NCBI GenBank assembly: GCA_902729315.2
Contig: LR746276.1
Coordinates: forward strand, 5,520,669-5,584,668
Origin: Spirodela intermedia
Lineage: Eukaryota; Streptophyta; Magnoliopsida; Alismatales; Araceae
Length of the DNA: 64,000 nucleotides
Reading direction: 5' to 3'
Position numbers and translations under genes: made by a program. Below are positions 39,843-52,346 of this stretch, in pieces; within the stretch, counting starts at the first letter, position 1, and every line of letters begins with the position of its first letter. A model generated the notes under the pieces. That model searched no databases and was not told the origin of the DNA. It saw nothing but the letters and a program-made list of their open reading frames with translations.

Positions 39843-41392
39843 TTAATATTCCACAGCAGGAGGAGATGCGCGAGCGGCGGCAGCACCGGTCGGTGCTGCT
39901 AATGGCGGGAGGAGATGCGCGCGCGCAGGGGGGTTCCTCATGACCGCGCTGACCTCGATTTTCTCCGTCAGGTCGACCTCGCCGCCGCCGGCCGCTCCCC
40001 ATCGGAACTCCCCCACCAGGTTAGCCACGAAGAACTCCAGATGGAGCAGAGCGAGGCTCATCCCGGGGCAGATCCTCCGTCCCCCGCCGAACGGCATCAT
40101 CTGGATGTTCTTGTTGCCGGTGATGTCCACACCCTCCCCCTCGCCGCCAGGGAGAAACCTCTCCGGCCGGAATTCCAGCGGATCTGGCCACATTTCCCCG
40201 TCCAGGTGCATCTTAACCACCGCGAAACCGACGCTGGTGCCCTTAGGGATGGTGTACCCGCCAAGAGAGATCTCATGCGTTGTGGCGGGGGGAAAGGGGA
40301 GTTGAGCCGACGGATGGCGCCGGAGCCCCTCCAGGACAACGGCCTTCAGGTACGGTTTCTTCTGCAGGTCATCCTCCGTGTTCGCGCCCACTTCCTCTGC
40401 CAGTCTTTCCTGCACGATAGGGTGCTTGACGACGTTCGCCATGATCCACTCCAGCGCCGAGGTGGTGGTGCTGGTGCCGGTGGTGACGAACTCGGAGAAG
40501 AGAGCGATGATCTCCTCGTCGTTTAGCTTCCTCCCCTTCTCCTCCAGGATCTCAAGGTCCAGGAGGGAATCCAAGTAGGAGTAGCGGAAGCTGTTCTCCC
40601 CAGGAACACCAGATTCCTTCTGTTGGCGCCGAGATCTGATCAGAGTGAGGAAGATCTCCCTCTGCCGCTCCCGGAGCTGGAGAAGATGGTTCCACCTCCC
40701 CCTGAATAAATATCTAGTGATTTTGGGGGTGAACTCGAAGACACTGAAATTCCCGAAGAAGCGTACCACATCCCTCTGCACGGCCTCGATCTCTCTCACG
40801 GCCGCCTCCTCCAGCTTCTCGCCGATGCAAAGGAAGACCAGCAGGGAGAACATGGCGTACTGGAAGGTCTCCTTGACGACCACAACGCCGTCCCCGGCCG
40901 TCGCTGCGAGGCGGAGCTTGTCGAGGAGGACGTGCAGGACCCACTCGCGAGTATCAGCCCACTGCCTGACGCGCGAAGGGTTGAGTATCTCCGTCGCGAG
41001 GTTTCGGCGGAGAACCCGCCATAGAGGCCCGTAGCGTGCTGTAATGATACTGCCCTGGTTGGACGTGAGCAACCGGAGAGCGGGGGAGAGGGAAGGTCGA
41101 TCGGCAAAGACGGCCCCGTGCCGGACGAGGATCTCGTGGGCGAGATCTCGGTCGCCAACCATGACAATCGGGAGGGAGCCGCGGCGAATCGTCAGGGGGG
41201 GCCATACTTGGACCAGAGGTCCCGGAGGACGGACTCGAAGTTGGCCCCGGAGACAGTAAGCAACATGAGACTGCCGAGGATGGGGATGGCCGGTGGGCCC
41301 GGCGGCAACAGCCGTCGCGGTCTCCGAAGGAGGAAGATGGCCAGGCCCAGGCAGAGGAAGAGGGTGAGGACGCCAACACCTCAGCTATCCAT
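39843..41392 (-). pseudogene. CYP89A: CYP89A-like cytochrome P450 with an early stop and a frameshift
   Basis: An intact minus-strand frame of 439 residues (39843-41162) has the P450 core: I-helix VTTGTSTTTSALEW, ExxR in LEGLRRHP, FRPERF, and heme loop PFGGGRRICPG with its Cys. The EILNPSRVRQW block and DEVDL-EK-type C-terminal end are of CYP89A type (ER-membrane monooxygenases; an Arabidopsis member acts in chlorophyll breakdown). The N-terminal part exists upstream in another frame: ATG at 41392, a membrane anchor (GVGVLTLFLCLGLAIFLL), the Pro hinge LLPPGPPAIPILG, and LRDLWSKYGPP. Two lesions separate it from the core: TGA at codon 4, and a one-base loss in the G run at 41195-41201. A TATA box at 41440 supports this start. 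Either this is a young pseudogene or the assembly has base errors here. The C-terminal tail after PPARAHL is unusually long and Ala/Pro-rich. Confidence 0.8.
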
Positions 41393-41439
41393 ACCTGCTG
41401 CGCTTTGAGCAAGTTCCAAGGAGTTGAGGGGGGGCTTCC

Positions 41440-41446
41440 TTTTATA
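41440..41446 (-). promoter_or_regulatory. TATA box of the P450 gene
   Basis: TATAAAA on the minus strand, 48 bases before the ATG at 41392; supports that ATG as the ancestral start. Confidence 0.5.
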
Positions 41447-41759
41447 GAGGAGAAGCCCCGCCCGCACGACCACGGTCGGAATCCATGGAGGGCCGTTTTC
41501 CTCATTGCTTGGAGCCGGTGTGGCGGGGCTAACGTAGACTCCTCCCCGGGCCGACCTCGGTCGCCATCAACGGCCGGCACCAATCAGCAGAAGACTCTTC
41601 TCACCACAAGGTATTAGACGAAAGTGGGCATATCTAGGATCACTCAACGGCAATGTTGTAAGATAATATACTAAAATAGCAAAGAGCTGAGAATATAGAA
41701 AGAAAGAGAGTTTGAGACTAGTGGAAGAAAGGTTGAAGTTGGGGCCCACTTTGTAGATA

Positions 41760-42499
41760 GTTGACCAGAGTCATTGACCATTGACAAGGTTCACCTGTTG
41801 ACTGGGCGGACTGGCGCAGACTAGATGGTCTGCAATGGCTCGGACCGGCGAGGCGGTCTGATGCGGAGCCGGCGGTCCGGGATGGTTGGGAGCGGCGGAG
41901 GGCCTGATGCGGACTCGGCGGTCTGGGATGGTTCGGGCCGGCTAGCGGGCTGGCTCGAACCAGGTGGTAAGCTGATTTGGGCCGTGTAAATGAGCAGTTC
42001 GGGCCGCACGGTTCTGGATTAACGAACAGATGGGATTTAACCCTAACCGGTAAGACGAGAACGTGAACTCGTCTGGAAAGGACGGATCGGGCGGCGGTGG
42101 AACGGACGGAGGGGCGGAGGAAGGCCTAGCAGCGGCGGCGGCAGCGCCAGCGCCAAACGATGGCGACGGTGACGGCGATGGAGGCGAAGATTGCGGCGGA
42201 TGGCGGCAGCGGCGAACGATGGCGACGGTGGCGGCGGATGATAAAAGGACGGCGGACGGACGCCAGTTAACGGCGCCGGATGGCGACTGGAGGATGGTGG
42301 ACGGCGGTAGTGGACGATGCTGGTGATAGAATCGGTGGCGGCGGCAAAATGAGGACGACGGTTGATGTTGTGCGGACGGCGGATGATGGTGGCTGGACGA
42401 CGGTTGGATGACGGGCGGCGACGCCGACTGATGGTAGCAGCTGGAGAACGGCGGCGGATGGATAATGCCCTTCACCGCCTCTCCTTCACAGAGCGAAAC
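41760..42499. other. GC-rich, GGCGGC-type repetitive segment
   Basis: Contains recurring GCGGTC(C/T)GGGATGGTT and GGCGGCGGATG-like motifs in both simple and imperfect tandem order. The composition differs sharply from the AT-rich element to its right. The long frames across it (Pro/Ser-rich or Gly/Asp-rich) are composition artefacts. It could be part of an unclassified LTR. Confidence 0.4.
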
Positions 42500-45400
42500 A
42501 GGTAATCTGGTAACGTTCTCGAGAGGTATCCAAGTTCTCCGGAATAAGAGGTCCAACAGACGGCCTCGATGTCCAACGTGTCTGTCACACAAACAGTTTC
42601 ACGGGCCATGACCGCCAACGCTCCAACAACCACCTCAGCAGATCATTAAGGCGGCGGACTGACAAGATGAAGACGTAAGCACACAAAGTAGCGGCTGACG
42701 AATGGGTGACAATGCATCACCCAGCTTCGTCCGAGACTCTTCCCAAGAGAAAGGTATTTCGGCTACCAGACAATGGAACTTAGGGCGAACGGGACTCGAG
42801 GGACTGTGGCTACAGCGACCTGACGAAGAATTGTCGTTCGGAAGTGAGAGGAGTTGCCTCTCGCTCTCCCACGTATGCCTTGTAGTAGTTACTTACGTGT
42901 AAGCAGCGGCCTATCAATGCAACCTTGTCGACAGTGTGGAAGTCCGGAAATGTTAAATGATATCTCAACAGTGTTTATCATGTTGACTCTTCATATGACT
43001 TTGGGCCATGCTGAGATGATGTTTCAGTTGATGAAGAGTTTGATCACGGTCTTATAACTGTTGTTCAAGGGAGGTTATGGGAGTTTGTTGTGAATCAAAG
43101 CAAACAAGGAGAAAGATGACGACCATAGACAATTTGAAAAGGTGTGAGTTTGGATGACAAACAGAAGGTTGAGTTGTATCAATACTCAATACGTGAGAGA
43201 TGAGGAGCCCAATGCTAAGGTTGGTCGTAAGCAAAACACCACAAATTCATTTCAAGGCATTTGTTTACGACTTGGAATCGGCCATCAGTCTGTGTATGAC
43301 ATGTTGTGTTGTGTTGAAGCAGGATGCCTTTAAAACAAAAGAGTTCTTTCCATAATTGATTGAGAAAAATACAGTCATGATCAAAGATGATGGTCAACGA
43401 AAAACCATGAAGGTTTTTGAAATATGCATGCAATATACATAGTAGTGAAAAGATGACTAATAGAGAAAAATACACGAATTTACTCAATCAATCAACAACC
43501 ACAAATACAACACTGAAACCCTTAGAATACAACAATTCTTCAATAAAATCCAAGGATATTTTGTCTTAGATTTGAGATGGTATAAGAAGAGGTTGAAAGT
43601 GTCATGCTGGTGCTAACACCTAGTATTTTTTTTATTGATAGATAGAATAGTGATCCACATAACTTGGTTGTTTTCTTCATACTTGGCCAAGACAAATTGC
43701 AATTAATGCATTTATATGTCTGCAAAAATCCTTAATGTCCATCGATGCCCATGTTGTGGGATTTATATAAAATTATGGAGATGACAGATGAAGTTGGCAG
43801 AATAAATCTGTATCATTTGTAGAAAAGAAGACCCGATCATAAAAAATAATTTTGCTATTCTCATGCTTGTGAAGAAAAGTCCTAAATTATGTGCTAAATC
43901 CTTAGATATGATTGGAGATCCTTGTAGAGCTAGTTAAATTCTATCATCTAAGGAGATAAAACAATTACAAGATATAACAATTAAAACATTTGAGATAAAG
44001 TATTGGCTCCTTTATTGTACGAGCCGGCTTTAAACTTGATTTTGAGTTGGAACCTTAGTAATTTGATTAGTCACTTTTGATATTCTAAAGTTATTTATTT
44101 CTGCTCAATTAAAAACTTAAGACTTATTTGATCAATATATATGATGAAGGTCTATCACAATAAAAAATATCATCATTTCTACACTGTAAGAACGATTGTC
44201 ATAAGTTCTCATTCGTATATTCATCTAAGGTGATGTTTAGGTGATAGAGCTTGACTAAAATAAGCAATAGGTCAATATTGTTACATGAGTACTACACCAA
44301 CATCGAAACTTGATGCATCTGCCTCTAGTTCAAAAATGTGAAGTATCAACATTAGAATGGCATAAGAGAGAAAGTTTTAAACACTTGAATGCCATAAATG
44401 CCTCTATATTTCAATTAAAAGAATCTTTCTTCAGTAGTTGAGTAAGTGGTAATGTAAGAGTGCCATAATTATAGAAAAATCGACAATAATGGCTAGTAAG
44501 ACCCAAAAATTAGTATATCTCCTTAATGGTATAGGGTAAGGGCCAGCATTGAATAACCTTGATCCTAGATTGATTCATTGTCACCTTGTCAATTGAAATA
44601 ATATGATCCAAAAAATCAATTGAGGACAAGTTAAACTTATACTTCTTGATGTTCATATGAAGATGATGCTTGTGCATAATATATAAAAAATTTAAATAAG
44701 GTGAGTTTGATTTGCCTCTTAATCTTTGTTGTAAATTAATATTATAAAAAATATTAATATAGAACATTTCAAGATATTTTTAAAAATGTGATTCATAAGC
44801 AATAGAAATGTAGTAGGAGCATTGGTAAGATTGAATGGCATCACTCTAAATTTGTAGTGCCCATGATGGGTGTGGAGGTCATTTTGGTTATGTCAACTTC
44901 TTTCATACAAATTTGGTGATACCCATATATTAAATCTAGTTTAGAAAAAATAGATGTTCTAAATAACTCATCGAGAAGTTCATTTATTTGAGGTATAAAA
45001 AATTTATTTAGTGCCATGGCTTGATTCAATGCATGATAATCTATGTAGAATTATAAGCATTCGAGGTCACCTACCATCTTTCATTTTGACCAAGATAACT
45101 AGGCTTGAAAAAGGGTTGATAGAAGGTTGAATGATACCAATGGGTTCTCATTGATGCAGTCAAGGACCTGGCACATTGACTACACACGTAAGACTCAACT
45201 CTACGTCTCATTAATCGAGTCCATCATGAAGTGAGCTTGTGCAGATCAAAAGAGGGCGTAAATAGGGGAGAAATGGGTGGAGAGAGAAAAGAAGAGGAGT
45301 GAGAGAATGAAGATGAACTCGATGAAGATGAAAGTAATACAAACTAAGACTGCCGGCCTTGGGGTTGTCAATATGAGATGGTGAGTCTTCAGCTCTCAAA

Positions 45401-47960
45401 AGAGTTTTCTTACACTATTTTCTTCCCCTCATTCTTGGTGGTCGTTCTCAGTTACTTATAGCCGTCATGTGCCTTGACACCATTCTTCCTCGATAGACAG
45501 CATGAAACAAGATCTATTGATGTTGGGTCCTGTCGTTATGGTAAGTTTGTTGCCAGATCCACCCATCACCCTCGACATCTATCTTACAAGATTTGCTACC
45601 TCGTTACCTCCACTAACGTTGGGTTCCCATGTATCGTCTCATTGTCTATCCCACTATAGTGTTAGATTTGGTCAACTTTGTTGAGATTGTATTCTCCTCG
45701 ACTCAGTTCCTAATGTAAAGGTCTCAACAAACACCTTTGGCACATATTTCTTTAATGAGGCATTCAATCTCTATTTTGTGAAATTGTGGATAACAATATG
45801 GCTGCATTGTAATTACTAATGTATTTGAAAAGAGATAGATGACATGATCTACTTCTCTTTCAATAAGAAGACCTGATGGTTCTCCAAAAATTTGAGAAAA
45901 TCGTGATTGTAAAAATCGAGTAAATAATAGATTTGTGAAGTTTTCTTCTAAGTGAGTTATTGTTGCTTATACAGTGGAGAGATGTCGTAACATGATGATA
46001 AGACCTAGAGTAGTCAGTAGTTATCTTGTCATGTATTTTAAGGAGATTTTTACTTTGTTCAGATGTGGCTCACCTCATAGTTCAACTCATGTAGAACCCA
46101 CTATAAAGCTTATGACAAAATACTAGTAATCAGATTCAACTTTGCCCAATATTTGAAGTCATTATATTATTAAAATGTAGTCCACATTTCTCAATTAGAT
46201 GGACAAAAATCATCATGAATTATAAGACCCTAGATGAGAAGAATGACGTATAAACATAATCTTTGACTTAGGATTGTTGTCTCAATTTTAGTGATGACAC
46301 TAAATTAATATCTAGTTTGAGTAGAAAGTTTGAACTCCTCTATAAAATTAATGAAAATAAAATTATGCATTGCACCACTATCAATGAGGATTATGATATC
46401 CTAAGAGTCAAGTAAGCCCTTAAGTTTCATTGTGACTGGATTTGAAAATATCAATTCTTGAGTTGAGTAAAAATTCAATCATTTCATCAATAGTGTTGGA
46501 AAAAACATCACCATGTGAAAGGTTAGAATCTAGTTCATCATTAATGATTATAATTAATAATTATTCCTAGTACTTATAGCCTGAGGTGAAATTTTACTCA
46601 CAATAAAACAAAATATATTGTCATAAAAATATTGATATTATACAACAAAAATTATATACCATTGTGCATGCGATGCGGGTTGTAGATGCTATGAAGGGAA
46701 ATAAATCTCTACAAATTTAGATAAGATAAGATTGACCATTTTATTGGTTGGAGTCCTTTAAATATGCATGAGAAGATAATGTGTGAACCTTTGATGAAGA
46801 AAATTATTACATTTTTCTACACTCTTAGCAACTTGCAATATATTCAGGAGCCCAATAAGATGAAATAGTATAACTTCTACTTGAATATTTAGTTTCAATC
46901 CATAGAGAAAAATATCTTACAAGACATCTATAGAGAGGTTGGTGACAACTCCTGACATAAGCTCAAAATCATATCAATATTTTACTATAAAATATTGTTG
47001 AATACTAAGTAGTTGTTGTCATAGTGTACCTTGTGAGGATGTTTTGAAATATTTCAGCAACTTCTAACATAAATCATTTTAACTTATGAATGATTGATTT
47101 CATTGATCCATCTGAACTAATATAATGCCTCATCATTGCAATTAATTCCCATTATAGAGAGTTTATCTCTGCTAGATAATGGGTGGAAGAAAAAATATAA
47201 CTCAGCCTTATATAGCCATCCGTGTGGATTGTTGCCAAAAAAAAATTATAACTCAAGGCATCAAATAGTGAGGCCCAAAACTCTACTTGATGGAGCCATT
47301 GAGTGAGGAATGACTTGACTGGGGAAACCCTCAATTCTTAGAGCTCATATAGATAAGAAGTTAAGAGATTGTTGAATTGTATACTCTCCAAGTTATTAGA
47401 GAGTTGTTCATTATGAGCATTAATCTCTAAAATGTAATTGAATCCATCCTAAAGCTCATCCAAATCTTTCCTCATGCCTTCTATTTTAAACTCTATTTGA
47501 CAAGGTGTCATAATAGTAGAAGGTTGGAATGGTGGCACTAATACCAAATTATTAGATTCCTCACATGAATAGTACCGTAATTAGTGAACTAAATTGATAG
47601 GAAAAGAAAATAATAAACTATGTCATAGAGGACATGGTGGGAGAGACAAATAGTAGATGACGTGAGAGAGGAAGAAACGGTAAAATTAAATGTTATAAAA
47701 TAGTAGCCACTCACAAAGGAGTGGCGTTGCACCACCTAGCTTTACCTGAGAATATGCCTACAATGACTTGGCTAACAAGAAAAGAAAGAGAGCACAATGA
47801 AGAATAGAAGGGAGAGAGAGGAAATTATTGTTTGGAAGTGAGAAGAGTCACCTCTTACTCCTTAATAACTCTTCCTCCCTCCACTTCCACTCAACCATCA
47901 TTAAGTAGCAAGTAGTTATCCCCCCCGTCACATGATCTCCCACATATGTCTTCATGTAGT
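42500..47960 (-). mobile_element. Ty3/gypsy retrotransposon (element 2), degenerate, minus strand
   Basis: Read on the minus strand from right to left: LTR-like block at about 47560-47960; a primer-site-like TGGTATTAGTGCC near 47545-47560; gag-region DNA with no intact frame; aspartic protease ILIDSGAMHNF at about 46340-46420; RT pieces at about 44510-45740 (EIECLIKE, LNQAMALNKFFIPQINELL-like block, SKLDLIYGYHQI, FLDHIIS); integrase at about 43050-43725 (HTQTDGRFQVVNKCLEM-like block, SNSTF..LTPFQIVYGRH). At the left, 42695-42895 matches the right-hand LTR block (GTGAGAGGAGTTGCCTCT versus GTGAGAAGAGTCACCTCT). Many stops and frameshifts; inactive. Its RT is split by a nested insertion. Confidence 0.8.
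45142..45731. mobile_element. Nested ~0.6 kb insertion in the RT of element 2
   Basis: On the minus strand the RT reading ends at EICAKGV near 45731 and resumes at QPS-x-NPF near 45140. The inserted DNA is less AT-rich and opens TGTTGAGACC on the minus strand, as many plant LTRs do. GGTGT and GGTAT at the two edges may be a decayed 5-base target duplication. A solo LTR is most likely. Confidence 0.5.
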
Positions 47961-49149
47961 TGTTGGTATGAGAGGGAATCGTGGTGGAAGATGAGGGTGT
48001 TGATAGGACCTCTTCTTATGTGGAATCTAGCTGAAAGTCAGTAGCCCATCACGCTCCCCTGCCTTCATCTCTCTTTAATTGTCGTAGGCCATCTCTACCT
48101 CTATTTTATTTAAGTTCTTGTGTCCCATTATCTCTACTCTCATTATTTCTCTTTTATTCTTTCTTGCAAGCTTACCTACCTGTGATTGGCAATAGGCGAC
48201 AGGTGATGATGTGCTGGCTTGCCTATTCAATTCCCATCACTTCTCTACTTGAGAATACACACGAAAGGACCTCTTGTCCTCCAAGTTCAAATCTATTTTG
48301 TACTACTAAGGATGGCCCATGGCAGTAGGCCATTTGAGATGAGCACAATGATTGCAATCATGGTGGCAGATTGTCTTAGATGGACACATTGCCTTCAAGC
48401 ATGGTAGTAGGCCAGTTCTCACACATCCACGTGTGAAATTGCTCCACTACAACTTTGCATGTATGTGCAGCACCAGTCCAATGGGCTGCATAAGTATCAA
48501 ATAATGTTTAAATGCTTGGACGCACAATCCACATAAAAGGGCTCAAGAAAGTGATTAAGCAACAAGATATACAAAAAAAATTATGTGTAATGAGATTGAC
48601 TAAGCACATCATCATATTGATATTAGACAAACAAGAGCCAAGTCTTCCTTTAAGAAAGGTGCCAATAAAATGAATTTGCCTTCACCAAATTACTTCAAGA
48701 TTTGATCCAAATATGAATAAATTGTTACCATACAATTAAAAAGTGACACTTGCATCATTCTCAACTTTATGCTGGATTTTATATGATAGTATGTCAACAA
48801 GAGTGGAGGGGGTGAAACCTAGGTAATTTTAAGTTTTGTTTTGCTCCTGATCTTTAATGTGACTATAGAATCTAAATATCACAAAAAGTATTTGATCCAC
48901 AAGTTTAGTCACTTCTTGTTCAGTCACTTGACCCACCCCATATGATCTCACACACTTAGGTTCTACTATCTTCACAAGCTTCATCCACCTTTTAACAGAT
49001 TTAATAAGTCTAATCAACTTAGAATGACATCGATGAAACATCTTATAGATTTACGAAAATAAATTCACTAACATAGGAGACCTAGGGCTTTGAGTACTCA
49101 TGCACTCTAAGTAGTAATATAGAATGAACTATTGTTCTTGGCCTGCAAA
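47961..49149. other. Gene-free spacer between elements
   Basis: Mostly AT-rich, with a TGGCAGATTG / CATGGTAGTAGGCCA semi-repeated stretch at 48316-48411. No gene or recognisable element. Confidence 0.4.
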
Positions 49150-50345
49150 TCCTTACTTCACAAAGGCTTCAATCATTTGATTTTTCATTAAAGAACATTT
49201 AGCATGATGTAGTCATTACAACACTTGAGTAGTAGCTAATCTACAATGGTTCTTGGTGCTCAATGAAAACAAAGAGGCTTAGACTCCTCAGAGAAATGTG
49301 ATGGATACAGTACCTTTTTCACTATATTTTTCTCTTAATTGTCATGCTCCCTTTCCTTTATTTCAAGCTCATTTTCAATTAAAATAAAGTACTCTTATTT
49401 ATAAGCAACGTAATAGGCTGCTCAAAATTCACTTGCAACACTCATGTCTTCACTTGAATTTAAATTCATAAATACAAATTAATATTTTTGAAATCATAAT
49501 AAATTAAATTGTTTACATTTATATTTGTGGCTTATTGTATTTTATTCATGTTGGAATTATCTTTCCAATGAGTTTCAAATTGCCTAAGATTGTGGCATTA
49601 AGTTTCTTCAATAATTAGTGGTCTAGATCGTCAATACACAAAATTATCCTATTGTGAAATTATCATATTGTCACCATCAAAACAACTTACCCTCCTAGAT
49701 TCATCGAATATAATATATAATTGTATCATATTAAGTATAAACAAAACTATTAAATAAAATATTTTTATCAAATTTTCATTTTTTATTTAAATATATGTTT
49801 TAGGTCAGAAAATATTTAATTAAAAAAATATTCTTTTTCAAACAGCAATGAACCATTTGAGTTGATCTACGTAGGTTTCTTCATCTAGGTCATCACTTTG
49901 AAAGCCAGTCTCTACATAGATTTGACATATTTCTAAATGATGCAAAGCATGTTGGGTGAACACAACTATAAATAAAGAGATGTTAGGAAAATGAGAATAC
50001 ATGTAGAAATTCTATATCGTGTTTATTACCTGCATTCTATATTGGTATTTCAGCTTTGAACTCATCCATTATTCGATTAGTCATTTTTTTTTTAAAAAGA
50101 CTATTTTTCATCACAAGAAAAATTATTATAGTGATGTTTTGTATGCAACTGATAAAAAAAATAGCTACATCCAAGTATTCTTTTCTTGTTCTTTCCCTTT
50201 TAGAATTTACAAGACATGCCTAAATTTCGAAATATTTAACACAATTTATTATTTAACACAACCCTAGATCATTTGTGATTAAAAATCTTATTTGCATAAT
50301 TTATGACTTCAACTAAAGTGTTCAAGTATTGAATTAACAATATAG
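49150..50345 (+). repeat. Dispersed direct repeat, copy 2
   Basis: Collinear with 38380-39650 (see that entry for shared anchors). It lies 250 bases left of a Copia RT relic in the same orientation, so both copies may stem from one Copia family, but no LTR ends could be fixed. Confidence 0.6.
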
Positions 50346-50599
50346 TACCATTTTTCTTTCAATTTCTCCAATTGATATGAGTTACAAGTTGTTATTCATA
50401 AACAAGAGCATCTCATTACAAAAGGATGTGGACAATAGATCTATTCACAACAATTTTTTGATAGAATTCAAGATTTTATTTTTTAGAACTAACTTGTAAA
50501 CCTTAAAAAAAAAAACTATTTTTTTTCATTAAGTATACATATTATTAAATAATAAATAATCTTACATGAAATGTATCATAACTTTGTAAAGAAAGAAAC

Positions 50600-51180
50600 T
50601 CTAAAGACATAATTAAGAGTCGTAAACATTTCATTTGACGAAACATTGGTAGCTAGACTTGATGCTATTAGAATCTTACTTCTATTTACTTGTGTTGATA
50701 AGTTTAAATTATATCAAATAGATGTTAAGAGTTTTTCTTAAATTCAAACTATCCTAATCATTTTTATAGACATAGAAAGTACTATATCGATCAAAGCAAG
50801 CTCAACAAGCTTGGTATGAAAAGTTGAGCTCACTATTATAAGAAAAAAAATTTCAAAGAGAAAATGTTGATACAACTTTATTTTATTTGGTAAAAAGAAA
50901 ATGATATTTTCATTGTGTAACTATATGTTGATGATATTATATTTGAAGCAAGTGATGAAGTATTTTGTAATAAATTCTCCTCACTAATGAAGAATGAATT
51001 TAAAATGAGTATGATGAGTGAATTAAATGTATTTCTTGGCTTGAAAATTAAATAATTAGAAAATAGAATTTTCATTTATCATGAGAAGTATGCAAGATAA
51101 TTATTTAGAAAATACAAAATGAAGGATTGGAAGCCCAAGAAAAGTCCTGTGGGTACAAACTCTAAAGAACACATCATGCA
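50600..51180 (+). mobile_element. Copia reverse transcriptase relic
   Basis: Plus-strand pieces in order: DETLVARLDAIRILLLF, YQMDVKS-F (50600-50740), then after an internal gap KQAQQAWYEKLS (50793-50828), VDTTLFYLVK (50868-50895), the YVDDIIF-equivalent (Y-MLMIL after a frameshift, about 50923-50945), FLGLKIK-like block near 51030, and YARxLxxKYKMKDWKPKKSP (about 51088-51145). This is the Tork/SIRE-type Copia RT order. Multiple stops, frameshifts and a deletion; inactive. Confidence 0.75.
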
Positions 51181-52124
51181 TGTAAATTTTTTTAACTGTA
51201 ATCAGCTCTATAATTATTTATTTAAAATGAAAATTGAAATTGAGCTTGATCAGTATTTATCAAACTTTGACAAGTTATTTACTCATCTTGAAGGTATTTA
51301 TCAATATTTACTCACCATCAATGGCTGCCGCAAAAATGATGTTATTTTCTTGATTGAACTCACTGCTGCCCTTTCATTTTTGTCTGAATTCTTGATTCTC
51401 TTCAATTAATCTCAACCTAAAATAACCACTAATGGGAATTATCTCACTTTTATAAATTTTTAATATTATTCATGGACAATCTGGAAATGCTAAATGAATG
51501 AGATTAACATAATTATTTCTAAAAAAATTTAACATCTTAGGATAAACAATTTTAGTTAAATGGTTCATATATTAAGATTTTTAAGGGTGCCACAAAAAAT
51601 GATATGTATAAGGGAAATATCCGAAAACTAACATTTTTGAATGTGTTCTCTTATATCCCATCGGTTGTAACCATTTTATTCACCACGGAAAATAATTTTT
51701 TCTTTCTTAGCTTCTAATTATCGAAAAAAATTGCCCTTCTCCTCACATGATGACGTGAGCATTCGGTGAGCGTTCTCTCCTTCACGTGGCTCTCTATCTC
51801 CCTCTCCTTTATGAATCTCTCCTGAATCCTGCATCTCCTGCAGGAACCTCTCCGCCGTCACCTTCATCCGCAGCACCATGCCTCCAGAAAACCGGAGGTT
51901 CTCTGACTTCATCTGAGTACTTCCATGTAAACACATCCACCCCTTCCTTCTTAGCCGCTTCTCACCGATCTGACGTTCTTTCGGTGGAGTTGAATCAATG
52001 GAGGGGAAGACAGGAGCAATGGGGTCTACTGGGAACCAAGATGGAGTGAGGTGGGAGGGATTCCATTCCGCCAGAAAGGAAGAGCAAGAGAGAGAGAGAG
52101 AGGACTCCTTGCTTCTTGTCTCTA

Positions 52125-52130
<6 letters not shown>
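51181..52130. other. Intergenic, no supported gene
   Basis: AT-rich to 51720, then GC-balanced DNA. A 194-residue minus-strand frame (51718-52302) passes through a GA/CT microsatellite and resembles nothing I know, so I do not call it a gene. Confidence 0.4.
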
Positions 52131-52171
<41 letters not shown>

Positions 52172-52172
52172 G
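52129..52172. repeat. CT microsatellite
   Basis: (CT)n at about 52129-52170, one of several in the 52.1-52.9 kb interval (others at 52517-52534, 52710-52737 and 52815-52857). Confidence 0.9.
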
Positions 52173-52346
52173 CTCTCGCTCTCGCTCTCGGGGTTGACGT
52201 AAAGGAAGAGTGGGTAGGTATCAGTTTTTCCCGACACCCAACGAAGGAACTATCGATTGGACCGTTCGCTTGGCATCTCCCGGCGGATTTTTTCCACGTC
52301 ATAGACCGTACAAGATACCGTCAGGGCTACTACTAACACACAACAC

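Noticed and set aside
40954-41583. 209-aa minus-strand frame across the P450 start
   Set aside because: Wrong frame for the P450 anchor and core; the anchor is read in a different frame from the ATG at 41392.
42063-42592. Gly/Asp-rich and Pro/Ser-rich frames in the GC-rich block
   Set aside because: Composition artefacts of GGCGGC-type repeats; no start context or domain.
51119-51409. 96-aa plus-strand frame
   Set aside because: Its first residues are the tail of the Copia RT relic; the remainder is AT-rich and matches nothing firmly.
51718-52302. 194-aa minus-strand frame
   Set aside because: Its middle is an Arg-Glu repeat from a CT tract; the rest shows no domain, promoter or splice support.
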